Shown here one piece after another: positions 16,749-26,104 of a DNA stretch of 64,000 bases (its first letter is position 1; every line of letters starts with the position of its first letter). The translations under genes were made by a program, and so were the position numbers. A model generated the notes under the pieces. The model searched no databases, had not been told where the DNA came from, and worked only from the letters and a program-made list of their open reading frames with translations. The DNA comes from Thermoactinomyces sp. DSM 45892 (GTDB lineage Bacteria; Bacillota; Bacilli; Thermoactinomycetales; Thermoactinomycetaceae). The stretch is from positions 1 to 64,000 of the forward strand of contig NZ_FNPL01000004.1 of assembly GCF_900107305.1 (NCBI RefSeq), given 5' to 3'.

Positions 16749-16979
16749 TTACCGTATTCCTCCTATGGATATACTAGGGATCGTAATACTACGAAAAGTA
16801 TATAGAATAGATAGATAACTATTCTTCTTTTTATCTTGAAATTGGAGATCAAGATATATAGGTGTAGGAAACACATAATTCATTGTACATTCATCCCTAG
16901 ATCGAGACTGTTTACTTGTTTCTAGATAAAAAAGGCATACGGCAAGATCATCAACAGATTTAGATATATAATCGATCAT
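16749..16979 (-). CDS. Small protein encoded directly upstream of histidine kinase
   Basis: 76 residues with a very good ribosome-binding site (AAGGAGG, 7 bases before ATG). No signal peptide or clear membrane helix; a mildly hydrophobic N-terminal half, one DECTMNYVFPTPIYLDL stretch, and a C-terminal ISIGGIR. I recognise no family. Its stop codon touches the kinase start, so it is the first gene of the operon. It could be a precursor of a signal peptide or an accessory protein for the kinase, but nothing in the sequence decides this. Confidence 0.5.
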   Translation of the reverse strand: MIDYISKSVDDLAVCLFYLETSKQSRSRDECTMNYVFPTPIYLDLQFQDKKKNSYLSILYTFRSITIPSISIGGIR

Positions 16980-17166
16980 TTTTATACCTCCTTATTCGAT
17001 AATACTCAGATAGGAATACTTAATGGTAACTGGAACTAAATAAAAGATTATTATATAGAGTCCCTTAAAATCAAATTGAAAAATAAGCCATGAAAATATG
17101 CGATTGGATATGTAGCGGAGAATCTAACCACACATTTTCACTTCAATAAATCAATTATTTTGTCTT

Positions 17167-17295
17167 TCAAAAACTAACATAATCGTCAATTCTCATCGCT
17201 TGATTACTACATAGACTCAAATGCCAGCCATCTTCCTCCATGTGATTCCTTTGGATAGTACTGGCAGGCACCTTGATCACTTTGTATTCATACAT
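17167..17295 (-). pseudogene. Decayed copy of DUF4177 gene
   Basis: Starts MYEYKVIKVP like the intact gene at 30433-30600, then an internal deletion of about 12 codons, then EEDGWHLSLCSNQ aligned with AEDNWRLTQMFSNQ, and a shifted early end. The downstream terminator and a tRNA-Ser fragment follow in the same order as at 30.4-31.3 kb, so a whole block was duplicated. Confidence 0.8.
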
Positions 17296-17338
17296 GGATT
17301 TATCCGCCTCTCCTTGACATCATTTGTTAATATACATC

Positions 17339-17376
17339 AAAAAAGTGTAATCGAGTAAACCCGATTACACTTTTTT
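17339..17376. terminator. Terminator (copy of 30679-30716)
   Basis: AAAAAAGTGTAATCG pairs with CGATTACACTTTTTT with an 8-base loop; symmetrical A and T runs let it work on both strands. It is nearly identical to the terminator at 30679-30716. Confidence 0.85.
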
Positions 17377-17401
17377 CCAGCTAACGGCTAAATTATTCAT
17401 T

Positions 17402-17459
17402 TGGCAGAGAGGGTGGGATTCGAACCCACAGACGCCTTGCAACGTCGGCGGTTTTCAAG
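17402..17459 (-). pseudogene. tRNA-Ser 3'-half fragment (possible att remnant)
   Basis: 58 bases match the 3' half of the intact tRNA-Ser(UGA) at 31191-31280 with two differences, from the CCA end back to the anticodon loop, where the match stops. The 5' half is absent. A match ending in the anticodon loop is what a tyrosine-integrase crossover leaves. The flanking duplicated DUF4177/terminator block means a simple segmental duplication is also possible. Confidence 0.8.
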
Positions 17460-17566
17460 TCCACGGAATCTACCTTGTACAGTGTAATAGGGGGTAATTG
17501 TCCTAAACAAACCGCGGTTTCATGAAATACAGGTTAACCTTAATTAAATCCATTTGCTATGGTTTG

Positions 17567-17606
17567 TTAGCAAATTCATTAGCAGTTTTGTTAGCAGCCA
17601 TTAGCA
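17567..17606. repeat. Four TTAGCA direct repeats (possible integrase arm sites)
   Basis: TTAGCA occurs at 17567, 17579, 17591 and 17601 (spacing 12, 12, 10), with an inverted TTTGCT at 17553. The cluster lies 108 bases inside the tRNA-Ser fragment. Direct repeats of this kind near an attachment core are typical arm-type binding sites for phage integrases. No integrase gene remains. The rest of 17460-17857 shows no convincing gene. Confidence 0.45.
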
Positions 17607-17857
17607 CAGTCAAAGAACGAATTGTATTTTTGAGAAAAACTCCATCTCTATTCACGCAAGCCATTTCTGGCTTATACACAGTACCTTTTCCAGTGGTGAG
17701 GATGTTTACTGGATACTGTCCAATTATGTGGTTCCATCCATTACCACCAAGACCATGGTAGACCAAAGAGTGGACGATGCTTACTACTGTCAGCACCAAA
17801 CCCTCCCCAGTGAAAGTGCAGTGTTCGTCTCCCCCCCTATTTCAGGCACTACTTAGT

Positions 17858-18229
17858 TCATTTCTTTTTACTTGTAAAATACTTATCTACATAATTACGA
17901 TAATACTTATCTACATACTCACGGTAAGTCCCTCTGTAACCTTTAATTTTAGAAATTATAAAATTAATTGTTATGTAAAAATAAATATAACCAATTTCAA
18001 CAAAAGATACAAAAAGACCAATCCAATCTGTGAGAATCCACTCACTTACGCTCACTCTTTGCATCAACCATCCACCTATATACAGACTTAGTGCTAAGAT
18101 TACAAAACTATAGGGCATCGAGCTAAAATCCCCTGTCACCACTTCAATAAGATAAAAGAATGAAACTGATGTTACTAACAAACATAATACATGTAAAAAC
18201 ACCAAAAACACTTTCGTTACAAATCTCAA
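17858..18229 (-). CDS. Four-helix membrane protein, candidate immunity protein
   Basis: 123 residues. Hydrophobic segments at about 5-30, 38-56, 64-78 and 80-95 suggest three or four membrane spans, followed by a charged, Tyr/Lys-rich cytoplasmic tail with the repeat YREYVDKYYRNYVDKYF. TTG start with GAAGGTG upstream. It is the first gene after the Rhs toxin gene (93 bases, same strand), the standard place for the immunity gene. A membrane immunity protein would suit a toxin tip that acts on membranes. The assignment rests on position, size and topology. Confidence 0.6.
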   Translation of the reverse strand: MRFVTKVFLVFLHVLCLLVTSVSFFYLIEVVTGDFSSMPYSFVILALSLYIGGWLMQRVSVSEWILTDWIGLFVSFVEIGYIYFYITINFIISKIKGYRGTYREYVDKYYRNYVDKYFTSKKK

Positions 18230-18322
18230 TTGTTACACACACCTTCCATTTTGTATATTACAAATGCCCAAATATCATAATAATACTTAGGCATTTGTAA
18301 AATTACTAATTAATGATTGTTA

Positions 18323-21300
18323 TTACCACCATGATTTCATCCATTTCTTGGCCCTATGATATCTTCTCACACTGTACTTCTTCGTATGTTTCCACCAATT
18401 TCGTTTGTCTTTCCATACATTTTTTGCAAGTCGCCACTTGCTCATGCCATTTTTTCCTCGCCCATAAGCCCCCAGTCCAACTGCTCCACCTAACCAGCCA
18501 CTATAATACCCTCTCATCCTCAATCTCTCTCTCGAGAACGTACCATACCCAGCTGACTTCATAGATCCTTGAACTCTTCCGCCAATAAACCCTAACGTAG
18601 CACCCGTATACATATGAACATTACGATGATTTTTATTATACGTGCGGTAACCATATTTAACTTCAATCTTATACTTTAAGTACCCTAAACCTGCTCCCAC
18701 TACCGCACCGGCAAGCCACGCCCAATGTCCATCTGGATCGATCGTATTTACTGGATTATTATTTCCGTACGTATATCCATTCTGTGTCTGGATATCATCC
18801 TCATCCCCTGGATCTGGATCCATAGAGATAAAGTTTCCATTTTTGGCATTGTAGTAGCGTGCCATGAGGTAGTAGAAACTAGTTTCGTTATCATATCGAT
18901 AACTTGCGTAACGATATGGGTTTTCATCAGCTAGAGTACCGCTTTTCGCTACGATATTACCCCACGCATCGTAAGTATAAGATGCAACAATATTATTGTT
19001 TCCATCTGTCATAGAGATGACATCACCATGTGCGTTGGTGTGGTAGTAGTAGGTTTCTCCACCTGCTTTGGTCATACTAAGGAGTCCACCACTCGCACTA
19101 TAGGTATAGTAGCGAGTCATCTGATTGGTTTCATTGGTCTCATAGAGAACTCGTATGCTATCTCCATCATAAACATAGTTGGTCACAACACCGCCTACAG
19201 TAGAACGGATACGGCGGTTATCTTCATCATAATCATATTGAGCAACGATAGAGTTGTCAGATTTTTTCTTAACCTGTGTCAGCCTGCCACCAGCATCCCA
19301 GACATATAGATTCTTACCATCATCTGTCAGATTGCCGTTCTCGCTATAGGCATATGCTTGTCCATCTACATTCGTTAGCTGGTTCATTGCATTGTATCGA
19401 TAGATGATGCTAGATATCTCTTTACCATCGGAATCTTTTATCGTTTTACTCTTCCGATTGCCAATTGGATCATAGCTATAGTGTATGATGTTGTTGCTTG
19501 CTGGATCGGTCTCAGAAAGTAACTGGTTTTGTTCATCATACGTATACTGAATTACTTTACCAGTATGATCCTTTACACTTGTACGATTACCATTTTTATC
19601 GTATGTGTAGTCATAGCTGGCAATGACGGTTCCATCGTTTTTCCCGATATTCATATGAGTGAGCTGGTTGTTCTCATCATAAATGGTACTAACACCCGAA
19701 CCATTTCCGAGAATGAGTGTCCCTACATTGCCATTTTCATCATAATCAAAACGATATTTTTTCCCATTAGGATCGGTGATAAGAGTGTTTTTATTGACAC
19801 TGTTGTAGCTAAATGCGTGGGTATAGTCCTTGCTTCCGTTGGTAATCTTCACTTCTTTAAGATTATCATTCGGATCATAGTCCCACTGCATCGAGCCGCC
19901 TGCTGTTGTCATATTCGTAAGTCGTTTGGATTTATCGAAAGCACGAGTTTTGGATTGATTAAGCTGAACATCTTCCACTTTTATTTCTTGCCCATTAGCA
20001 TCATACGTCGATTTATAACGAGTCGTTTCGTTTAGTTTCGCTTCTACTACGCGGCCCGCTTTGTCATAGACAGATTCCAAGATAGATCGATCTGGCAAGG
20101 TAACTTTTATTTGCTGACCATCTTCATCATATGTGTATGAAGTAACTTTACCTAGTGGGTCAGTAGATGAAATCAATTTCCCTGTTTCATCATACTTCAA
20201 CTTCACAGAATTATATGTGGTTGAGCCATCCTTACTAGTTACTTTCTTTTCAATTACATTTCCATCTTTATCATGCTCATATTGCACTTTTACATCGGCA
20301 CCCGGCAAAGCAACCGATTTAACACGATTCATCTTATCGTACGTGGTAGCCTTTGTATTTCCATTTTCATCCGTTGAAGTAAGGTTATTTCCTACTTCAT
20401 CATAAGTAGCTTTTGTAGAATTGCCTAATGGATCTGTCGCTTTGATGACATGGTTCCCCTTGTCATCATATTCATTAGAACTGATGACACTTCCATCTTG
20501 AATTCGTATGTTATCGAACCAAACCGTACCAGTGTTTTTATATCCTAGACGCGGATAGACTGCAATCCGATCAATCGGCGTATCTGGAAATATTGTAATA
20601 GCAGCCCTTTGCCAGTCATGAGTTCCAGGGGTAAATTTCACTGCTTGGGTATAATACTTCCCATTCACATCAATGGCATCCACAACAATGCCATATCCAA
20701 CCTGGCTTGGGTCCGTTTCCGCTGTAGTAGAAGCATTCACTACATTGTTTGCTTTACTCATTCCCGAAATCGTAATCGGTTTCGCTTTTGTCTGTTTGAC
20801 GGGAAGAGCCTGGCTAAACTGTTGTAGCTTATCATCTACTGAATTCCGATTAAATTTAATCGAATTAGTCCCATCAAGTGCCTCGGTTGAATCTAAAACT
20901 CCATCTCCTGAGGATTTGTACCAAAATGCTAAGCCATCTTCGAAGCCGCTGTTCTCTAATCCATTGTAAGAAGCAGACGCCGCTCCCTTTTCTAGTTGAA
21001 CATTATCAAACCATGCGGCACCACTCGTATTACTATTGGTATGGTCTACCTCCAAATAGATGCGGACATAGGAGGTATTCGCTCCAGCAGTAAAAGACAC
21101 CTGCCTTTTGGTCCAATCTGATGTACCGGTTAACTGACTATGACGGTTATCACTCCATGTTCCTCCTACTGGTTTCATGGAGTCATCTAATTGCATGGTA
21201 TTCAAAAAGGCATTTGCATTCTTCAAATCTGTTTTTACAGAGGCACTAAAGGTATACGTTTCACCTGGCTGGACTGGAATTACTTGTGTAGCACCAATAT

Positions 21301-24300
21301 ATCCCAATGATGCACTTGTTGAGGATGTAGCCAGTTTCAGAGACTTGTCGCCACCCACTTTAGTGGTACTATCTAACGAATAGTTAGCTCCCTCATTCAC
21401 TTTTTCCCGTTCCCAATCTGCCGGGGCAGTCGAAAACTTTTCATCACTGCGCTCAAAACCTGAATTGGTAATTAGATTCTCAGCCAGGCCGAGTTCCTTA
21501 GTAGAAGTACGAACATTGCCATTTGCATCGTACGTTTTGGCGGTACTCACTTTCTCTGGGTCTGTACTTGATATTTCTTTCGTTCCATCATAGACAGACT
21601 TATAATCCTTATTGTTTGAGTCAGTATATTTTGTTACGTCGTTGTTCTGGTTGTACTGCATCTTTTCTGTACCCGATGCATCCGTTGCTTCCGTTACGTT
21701 TCCATTTCCATCATATTTATAAGACTCAGTAGACGCAGATTCTCCAGCTTTATTCGCATTTGGATCTTTCGTAGACGTCATATTATTATGATCGTATTCA
21801 TAGGTAGTTGTGAGATTCAGTCCACCCGGATCCACTACCATTTTCGCCGGGTTACCGGAAATATTATAGTAGTACTCCGTTACTTTCTTCCCTGGAGAAG
21901 TAACAGTCACTTTACTCGCACTCGTATCATAAGCCAAGGTGGTTTTCCGTTTTAAGGCATCTTGAACACTCGTCACGCGACCTTCTGCATACTCATAGAT
22001 CGTTTCGGCTGGCTTATCCGCCGTATCGCTCGGTTCTTTCACGGAGGTTAAGAGATTTTCTGTGTATCCATATTTCGTCACTTCATTTTCTGGATTCGTA
22101 ACAGAAGTTAACAAATCTCCCTTATATCCGTACTTCCAAACCCGATTACCTGGCGCTTTTACCGATTCAATCTTGCCATCTTGATAGGTAATCGTAGTAG
22201 CACGACCACTCGCATCGGTAATCGAAGTCAGCTGTTTGGAATCATTGTAGGTATAGGTAACCGCATTCTTATCGTTATCTTGTACTTTCACTAGCTTTCC
22301 ATTGAGATCGAAGAATGATTTTACTTGATCTTTATCCGTCATGGTGAAACCTGTTGCATCTTTTGCTAGCTCTAAATACACACCCAATGGTTTCGTATAA
22401 GTCCCATCTGAGTTCTTCGTAAATTGATGAACCGTTCCATCTTCATCGGTATAAATGACATTTCCATTTCCGTCTTCCTTCATGGACTCGCTAAAGGTCC
22501 ATCCTAAGCCAAATGCTCCTGCTTCAGTAGATCGGCTGTTGTACGTCCTACCGATTTCAACTGCTGGACCCCTGCCGCCTGTCTTAGCATCAGTCTCATC
22601 CATGACGAGGTTTCCTGTCACAGCATTTACTTTGTCACCTGACACATCGGCATACTGCCAGAACTCTTCCATCCCTAGATCTTCTGAGCGTGCAGGGATT
22701 GTAGCATTGAAGTCCTTCGAGATAGCAGATTCTCCTAACGGACGATAGGCAGTAATACTAAAAAAGTACGATTTACTGGAGCCGTAAGTCCCACCCGAGT
22801 TCCGATAAACGGGGGAAGGATCGAGCGGAAGTTCTATCCCTTTTCCATCTGAGTGCAACTGATACTTCCCTGACTTAATCTCTTCAGTGGTAGGCCAAAT
22901 ACCTTTGCCATGGGTTGACCAACTGGTGACATTCCCCACGTCTTTCACTACTTCATATTCTTTTCCATTAAAAGCCCATACTTTATATCCAGTTGCTCCC
23001 GGTACCGGCTTCCACTTTAAATCGATAAAACCAGAATCACTCCCTACCCAGTTGGAATAAGCAATTCCAGTCGGTGCCTCTGGTGTAGAAAGACGATACG
23101 TAATGGATAAATAAGGTTTCTGTGATGTATTATCACTCGATTGAAACTTTTTCCATAGAGACGAATTCGTACTTCCATCTGTATGGAGTTTAAATCCATA
23201 GTTCTTCTTAGTAGGGGGTGAACTGAGCCAAGATTTTACTGTATTGGTTACATCAAATGTCGCCCACTGGCCTTTCGCTACATTGACAGAACCAATTCGA
23301 GAAGAGGTTAGGCTTTTTGCTTGATTCCATGTAAGGGTATTTGGATTCCACTCTTGATTTACCGCATCTAAGTAGACAGCTGTCGGTGAGGAGGATGCAG
23401 AGTGTTTCGTCAAGATACGGAATTCAGCGGAATCAACAATGACATCGCTAAGCCCAGAAAGGTCCTGCTTAATATAGGCGTGATTCATTCCCGAAGAGCT
23501 ATCATAACGACCTACTTTTAAGGAATAATAGTCACCTTTTGACTCATGAAAGTTTGCATAGTTTGTAGTTGGATAAGCATCTGATACAAATGTATCTCCC
23601 GTACCCGCATTGACATCCGTTGTAGGATCAATATAAATTGGGAATTTTCGGGAAGGGTCTTGTAACCACTTCTCATCAGCAGTAAGGGATAAAATCCATT
23701 TGTCTTTTTCTTTTGTAATGTTGTATGCAACATCTGTTGATTTAGCTGGCTCATCCGAAATAGGATTCACATTGGAATCATACATATGGGGAGCTGGCAG
23801 CTCAAATAGCGTCTTTTTAGATTTATCCTCAAATAAAATAGATCCGTCACTCTGTTTTACAGGTGTTAGATCTGTATTCAGTTCAAAGCGAAATTGATTT
23901 AATCCCGTATATTTCGATAATACAATATCTTCTTTCACCGATTGATCAAATACGGTATTTTGTAGATCCACAGATGGGATTATCTCTGGATATGTAACCT
24001 TATTATCTTTGAAAGTTGCCTCAACATCTTTAGCACTTTCTTTTTTATCCAGTCCCGAAGCGTCTAGAAAACGGTAAGAAAGTGTATGCTCACCCGATTC
24101 TAACGTAGAGTATTGTCCTTGCTTCATCTTGCTATTAAATGCTACCTTAATTGAAACATTCTCAGGTACGATGAGATCTGACTTCTTTATTAGCTTGTTC
24201 GAAATTTCTAGCCACTGATCTCCTACTTTTCGATAAGCGGGCTCTGAAAAAATCTCTTTTGTTAATGTGCCATTACCGTTATCGATTAATTTAGAATTAG

Positions 24301-24457
24301 CTGTACGATAATCAACAAGTTCTTTTTTTACTGGCTTAACTGAATCACTAGCCAATATCTCTCCTGAAGGTAGTATGCCTCCTAATAGAGAACCAACGAG
24401 AATCCCACAGATCCACTGTCGTGATCTTTTATACTTCTTGTCAAAGAAGAATTCCAT
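18323..24457 (-). CDS. WapA-like Rhs/YD-repeat polymorphic toxin
   Basis: 2044 residues. Signal peptide (about 1-37, GGILPSGEILASDS); a WapA-type N-terminal region; a DNRLRE/CBM96-like domain (about 280-455, with DAYPTTNYAN and DVTNTVKSWL); a fibronectin-like segment; then YD repeats (about 640-1870) forming the Rhs shell, interrupted by two jelly-roll carbohydrate-binding-like modules (about 1000-1320). The core ends with NGNFISMDPDP and NPVNTIDPDGHWAW, after which the variable tip begins (about 1915-2044). The 130-residue tip starts with Gly/Ala-rich hydrophobic stretches and ends in a Trp/Lys/Arg-rich tail (KRNWWKHTKKY..KKWMKSWW), unlike the nuclease tips I know. Likely a contact-dependent toxin delivered to neighbouring cells. 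Confidence 0.9.
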   Translation of the reverse strand: MEFFFDKKYKRSRQWICGILVGSLLGGILPSGEILASDSVKPVKKELVDYRTANSKLIDNGNGTLTKEIFSEPAYRKVGDQWLEISNKLIKKSDLIVPENVSIKVAFNSKMKQGQYSTLESGEHTLSYRFLDASGLDKKESAKDVEATFKDNKVTYPEIIPSVDLQNTVFDQSVKEDIVLSKYTGLNQFRFELNTDLTPVKQSDGSILFEDKSKKTLFELPAPHMYDSNVNPISDEPAKSTDVAYNITKEKDKWILSLTADEKWLQDPSRKFPIYIDPTTDVNAGTGDTFVSDAYPTTNYANFHESKGDYYSLKVGRYDSSSGMNHAYIKQDLSGLSDVIVDSAEFRILTKHSASSSPTAVYLDAVNQEWNPNTLTWNQAKSLTSSRIGSVNVAKGQWATFDVTNTVKSWLSSPPTKKNYGFKLHTDGSTNSSLWKKFQSSDNTSQKPYLSITYRLSTPEAPTGIAYSNWVGSDSGFIDLKWKPVPGATGYKVWAFNGKEYEVVKDVGNVTSWSTHGKGIWPTTEEIKSGKYQLHSDGKGIELPLDPSPVYRNSGGTYGSSKSYFFSITAYRPLGESAISKDFNATIPARSEDLGMEEFWQYADVSGDKVNAVTGNLVMDETDAKTGGRGPAVEIGRTYNSRSTEAGAFGLGWTFSESMKEDGNGNVIYTDEDGTVHQFTKNSDGTYTKPLGVYLELAKDATGFTMTDKDQVKSFFDLNGKLVKVQDNDKNAVTYTYNDSKQLTSITDASGRATTITYQDGKIESVKAPGNRVWKYGYKGDLLTSVTNPENEVTKYGYTENLLTSVKEPSDTADKPAETIYEYAEGRVTSVQDALKRKTTLAYDTSASKVTVTSPGKKVTEYYYNISGNPAKMVVDPGGLNLTTTYEYDHNNMTSTKDPNANKAGESASTESYKYDGNGNVTEATDASGTEKMQYNQNNDVTKYTDSNNKDYKSVYDGTKEISSTDPEKVSTAKTYDANGNVRTSTKELGLAENLITNSGFERSDEKFSTAPADWEREKVNEGANYSLDSTTKVGGDKSLKLATSSTSASLGYIGATQVIPVQPGETYTFSASVKTDLKNANAFLNTMQLDDSMKPVGGTWSDNRHSQLTGTSDWTKRQVSFTAGANTSYVRIYLEVDHTNSNTSGAAWFDNVQLEKGAASASYNGLENSGFEDGLAFWYKSSGDGVLDSTEALDGTNSIKFNRNSVDDKLQQFSQALPVKQTKAKPITISGMSKANNVVNASTTAETDPSQVGYGIVVDAIDVNGKYYTQAVKFTPGTHDWQRAAITIFPDTPIDRIAVYPRLGYKNTGTVWFDNIRIQDGSVISSNEYDDKGNHVIKATDPLGNSTKATYDEVGNNLTSTDENGNTKATTYDKMNRVKSVALPGADVKVQYEHDKDGNVIEKKVTSKDGSTTYNSVKLKYDETGKLISSTDPLGKVTSYTYDEDGQQIKVTLPDRSILESVYDKAGRVVEAKLNETTRYKSTYDANGQEIKVEDVQLNQSKTRAFDKSKRLTNMTTAGGSMQWDYDPNDNLKEVKITNGSKDYTHAFSYNSVNKNTLITDPNGKKYRFDYDENGNVGTLILGNGSGVSTIYDENNQLTHMNIGKNDGTVIASYDYTYDKNGNRTSVKDHTGKVIQYTYDEQNQLLSETDPASNNIIHYSYDPIGNRKSKTIKDSDGKEISSIIYRYNAMNQLTNVDGQAYAYSENGNLTDDGKNLYVWDAGGRLTQVKKKSDNSIVAQYDYDEDNRRIRSTVGGVVTNYVYDGDSIRVLYETNETNQMTRYYTYSASGGLLSMTKAGGETYYYHTNAHGDVISMTDGNNNIVASYTYDAWGNIVAKSGTLADENPYRYASYRYDNETSFYYLMARYYNAKNGNFISMDPDPGDEDDIQTQNGYTYGNNNPVNTIDPDGHWAWLAGAVVGAGLGYLKYKIEVKYGYRTYNKNHRNVHMYTGATLGFIGGRVQGSMKSAGYGTFSRERLRMRGYYSGWLGGAVGLGAYGRGKNGMSKWRLAKNVWKDKRNWWKHTKKYSVRRYHRAKKWMKSWW

Positions 24458-24832
24458 AATAAGCCCCTTTCACACATCTAAGTAACAGATATAAACAAAA
24501 ACATAATTCGTTTCTTTTCTTTTTTCCTTTGAGAGAACGCCCCCTTTTTAAGACATACTAAAAACCCTGCTTTATAATAATAATTCTTTACACTTGAATA
24601 ATAGTAGATGAAAATCACTATGGTATCAACATATAAATATATTTACACGATATTATCAACATATAAATGTATTCAAATGTAAAATTATTCATTATTTTCA
24701 AACCAAATTGCTACAAAAAAATAATTTAATTCATCATATTTATAGTTAGGAATATTTTCCTCTTGAAAAAATGTGGAATGTAAGAATATCTTTATAAAGT
24801 CATAACAACATCAATAGTAGGGAGAAGTTAGT
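24458..24832. other. 375-bp AT-rich divergent intergenic region
   Basis: It separates the divergent Rhs gene and the small membrane protein at 24833. It is strongly AT-rich, with AACATATAAAT repeated at about 24629 and 24659. Promoters for both genes must lie here, but I cannot place them with confidence. No gene seen. Confidence 0.6.
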
Positions 24833-25312
24833 ATGTACAAAAAAATAATCGTATTATTTGGTATCGTTTCTGTTCTGTCATTAATGGTATATCTTCTCTT
24901 TTCTGGTATCTCTAAAGAAGAACAAGTTGCTTTAGATTATGTAACCGAAATGTATGCTAAAAAAGATCGAGACTTAACAAAGCTAATGCAATTAACAGGG
25001 AAAAAGATTACCAAGGAGGGTCTAAAAGATATAGAGGCCTATCTTACAATTCCGAGTGCTGCTTGGATCGGTTCAACAGATACGAATGATCCTAATAGGA
25101 AGAAAGTGTATGTATACTTCTCGCCAGAAGCAACAAAAAGCGGAATTATAAAAGGAGTTTATGTGGAGAAAAAAGGAGAAAGATGGCTGTATTCAGGCGA
25201 TATAGGTGGATTGGATAAACTTCCAAAAATTCCATTTTCCCATTTTGAAAAGAGTAAAGAAGCAAAAAGTTTAGGAGTAAAGGATTGGACCAAGATAGAG
25301 TTAAAATCATAG
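24833..25312 (+). CDS. Membrane-anchored protein of unknown function
   Basis: 159 residues. One N-terminal hydrophobic helix (about 4-25) anchors an extracellular domain. The start of that domain, EEQVALDYVTEMYAKKDRDL, resembles the helix that opens many NTF2-like or DUF4878-type secreted domains; strands VYVYFSPEA and GVYVEKKGERWLYSG follow. GGGAGAAG precedes the ATG. It is divergent from the Rhs gene. No family is certain. Confidence 0.7.
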   Translation: MYKKIIVLFGIVSVLSLMVYLLFSGISKEEQVALDYVTEMYAKKDRDLTKLMQLTGKKITKEGLKDIEAYLTIPSAAWIGSTDTNDPNRKKVYVYFSPEATKSGIIKGVYVEKKGERWLYSGDIGGLDKLPKIPFSHFEKSKEAKSLGVKDWTKIELKS

Positions 25313-25514
25313 TTTTTTATCCCAAAGCAGAAACCAGAACCATCATCTAGCAAATGGTGAAGACAACCCTGGTAAGCCAAAAGATTGATCAGTTGTTTAT
25401 CCAAGGAGGCAATGTAGTGGTTACGGAGACTCTACTAGATCGATTATTAAAGTATTTACAATAGATTACTGGAACAAAATAGTCATATAGGATAAATGTT
25501 CTATTTTGTCTGTC

Positions 25515-25600
25515 TCCTACGTATTGATTCACTCAGGGGCCATGTGTGGTGGCCTTTTTTGTAGGGTGCAAAGATGTCGTAACTCTTACCCAATCTGTTA
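25515..25600 (-). pseudogene. Relic of the 3' end of gene 26740-27063
   Basis: The sequence CCATGTGTGGTGGCCTTTTTTG followed by TGCAAAGATGTCGTAACTCTT copies the end of the minus-strand gene at 26740 (encoding GKSYDIFA..KKGHHTWP). The remainder of the gene is missing. Similarity continues a little past the gene end, so a block including downstream DNA was duplicated. The remaining part of 25313-25716 shows only a short unassigned frame (25353-25463). Confidence 0.75.
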
Positions 25601-25716
25601 ATTACAGGACTTATTGAATCTACATCACCACTACCTAGGTGGATTCTACCATAGTATAGTGTAATGATTGTTCTAAAAGTTATAGAGAACGGTTTGCACC
25701 TACTGCATCTTTAAAA

Positions 25717-26103
25717 TCAAAGAATTTTACTATAAATAAACATAGACAATGGAAATGCACAAAATACAATGGAAGCTACTATCAATAGTGCAGTTTTGAT
25801 GTTTACTACTGGAAATACAGAAGCTATTACATAAAGAGAACACAAACCAAGGACTGCTGCAGCATAACCAACTAAAGCACTTTTTTGTCTTATAAACTGT
25901 GTTCTCTCGTCATTCCCGTCTATATCTAGGTCAGAAAATCTATAAAGCAAAAGCATAGCCCCCACAACAATAAACATCGGGAAAGAACCAGATATCCATT
26001 GAATAACTCCAACTACTATCAGCAATGCACTAAATATAAATGTATGATCCTTGCTAATAGCCTTTAAGGATTTCTTAATATGAAGGCCCTGTTTATTACT
26101 CAT
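25717..26103 (-). CDS. Four-TM membrane protein next to a decayed repressor
   Basis: 128 residues from ATG 26103, chosen because GAGGAGG lies 7 bases before it; the frame is open further upstream but without a start signal. Hydrophobic segments at about 22-38, 41-57, 74-95 and 101-120. The pattern with DGNDERTQFIRQKSALVGYA in the central loop resembles the DUF2178-type proteins that are commonly paired with an XRE-family repressor, and here a broken XRE gene lies immediately upstream. Function unknown. Confidence 0.7.
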   Translation of the reverse strand: MSNKQGLHIKKSLKAISKDHTFIFSALLIVVGVIQWISGSFPMFIVVGAMLLLYRFSDLDIDGNDERTQFIRQKSALVGYAAAVLGLCSLYVIASVFPVVNIKTALLIVASIVFCAFPLSMFIYSKIL

Positions 26104-26104
26104 C

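Noticed and set aside
17557-17799. Minus-strand frame with GWNHIIGQYP, resembling an orphan HNH-type toxin tip downstream of the Rhs locus.
   Set aside because: Only a few residues resemble an HNH motif, there is no ribosome-binding site, and an overlapping plus-strand frame is equally open. Position is suggestive but evidence is too thin.
25353-25463. Short frame ending QLFIQGGNVVVTETLLDRLL, somewhat like an Sm-like protein end.
   Set aside because: Only about 36 codons, no domain start, no ribosome-binding site; too little to call a gene.
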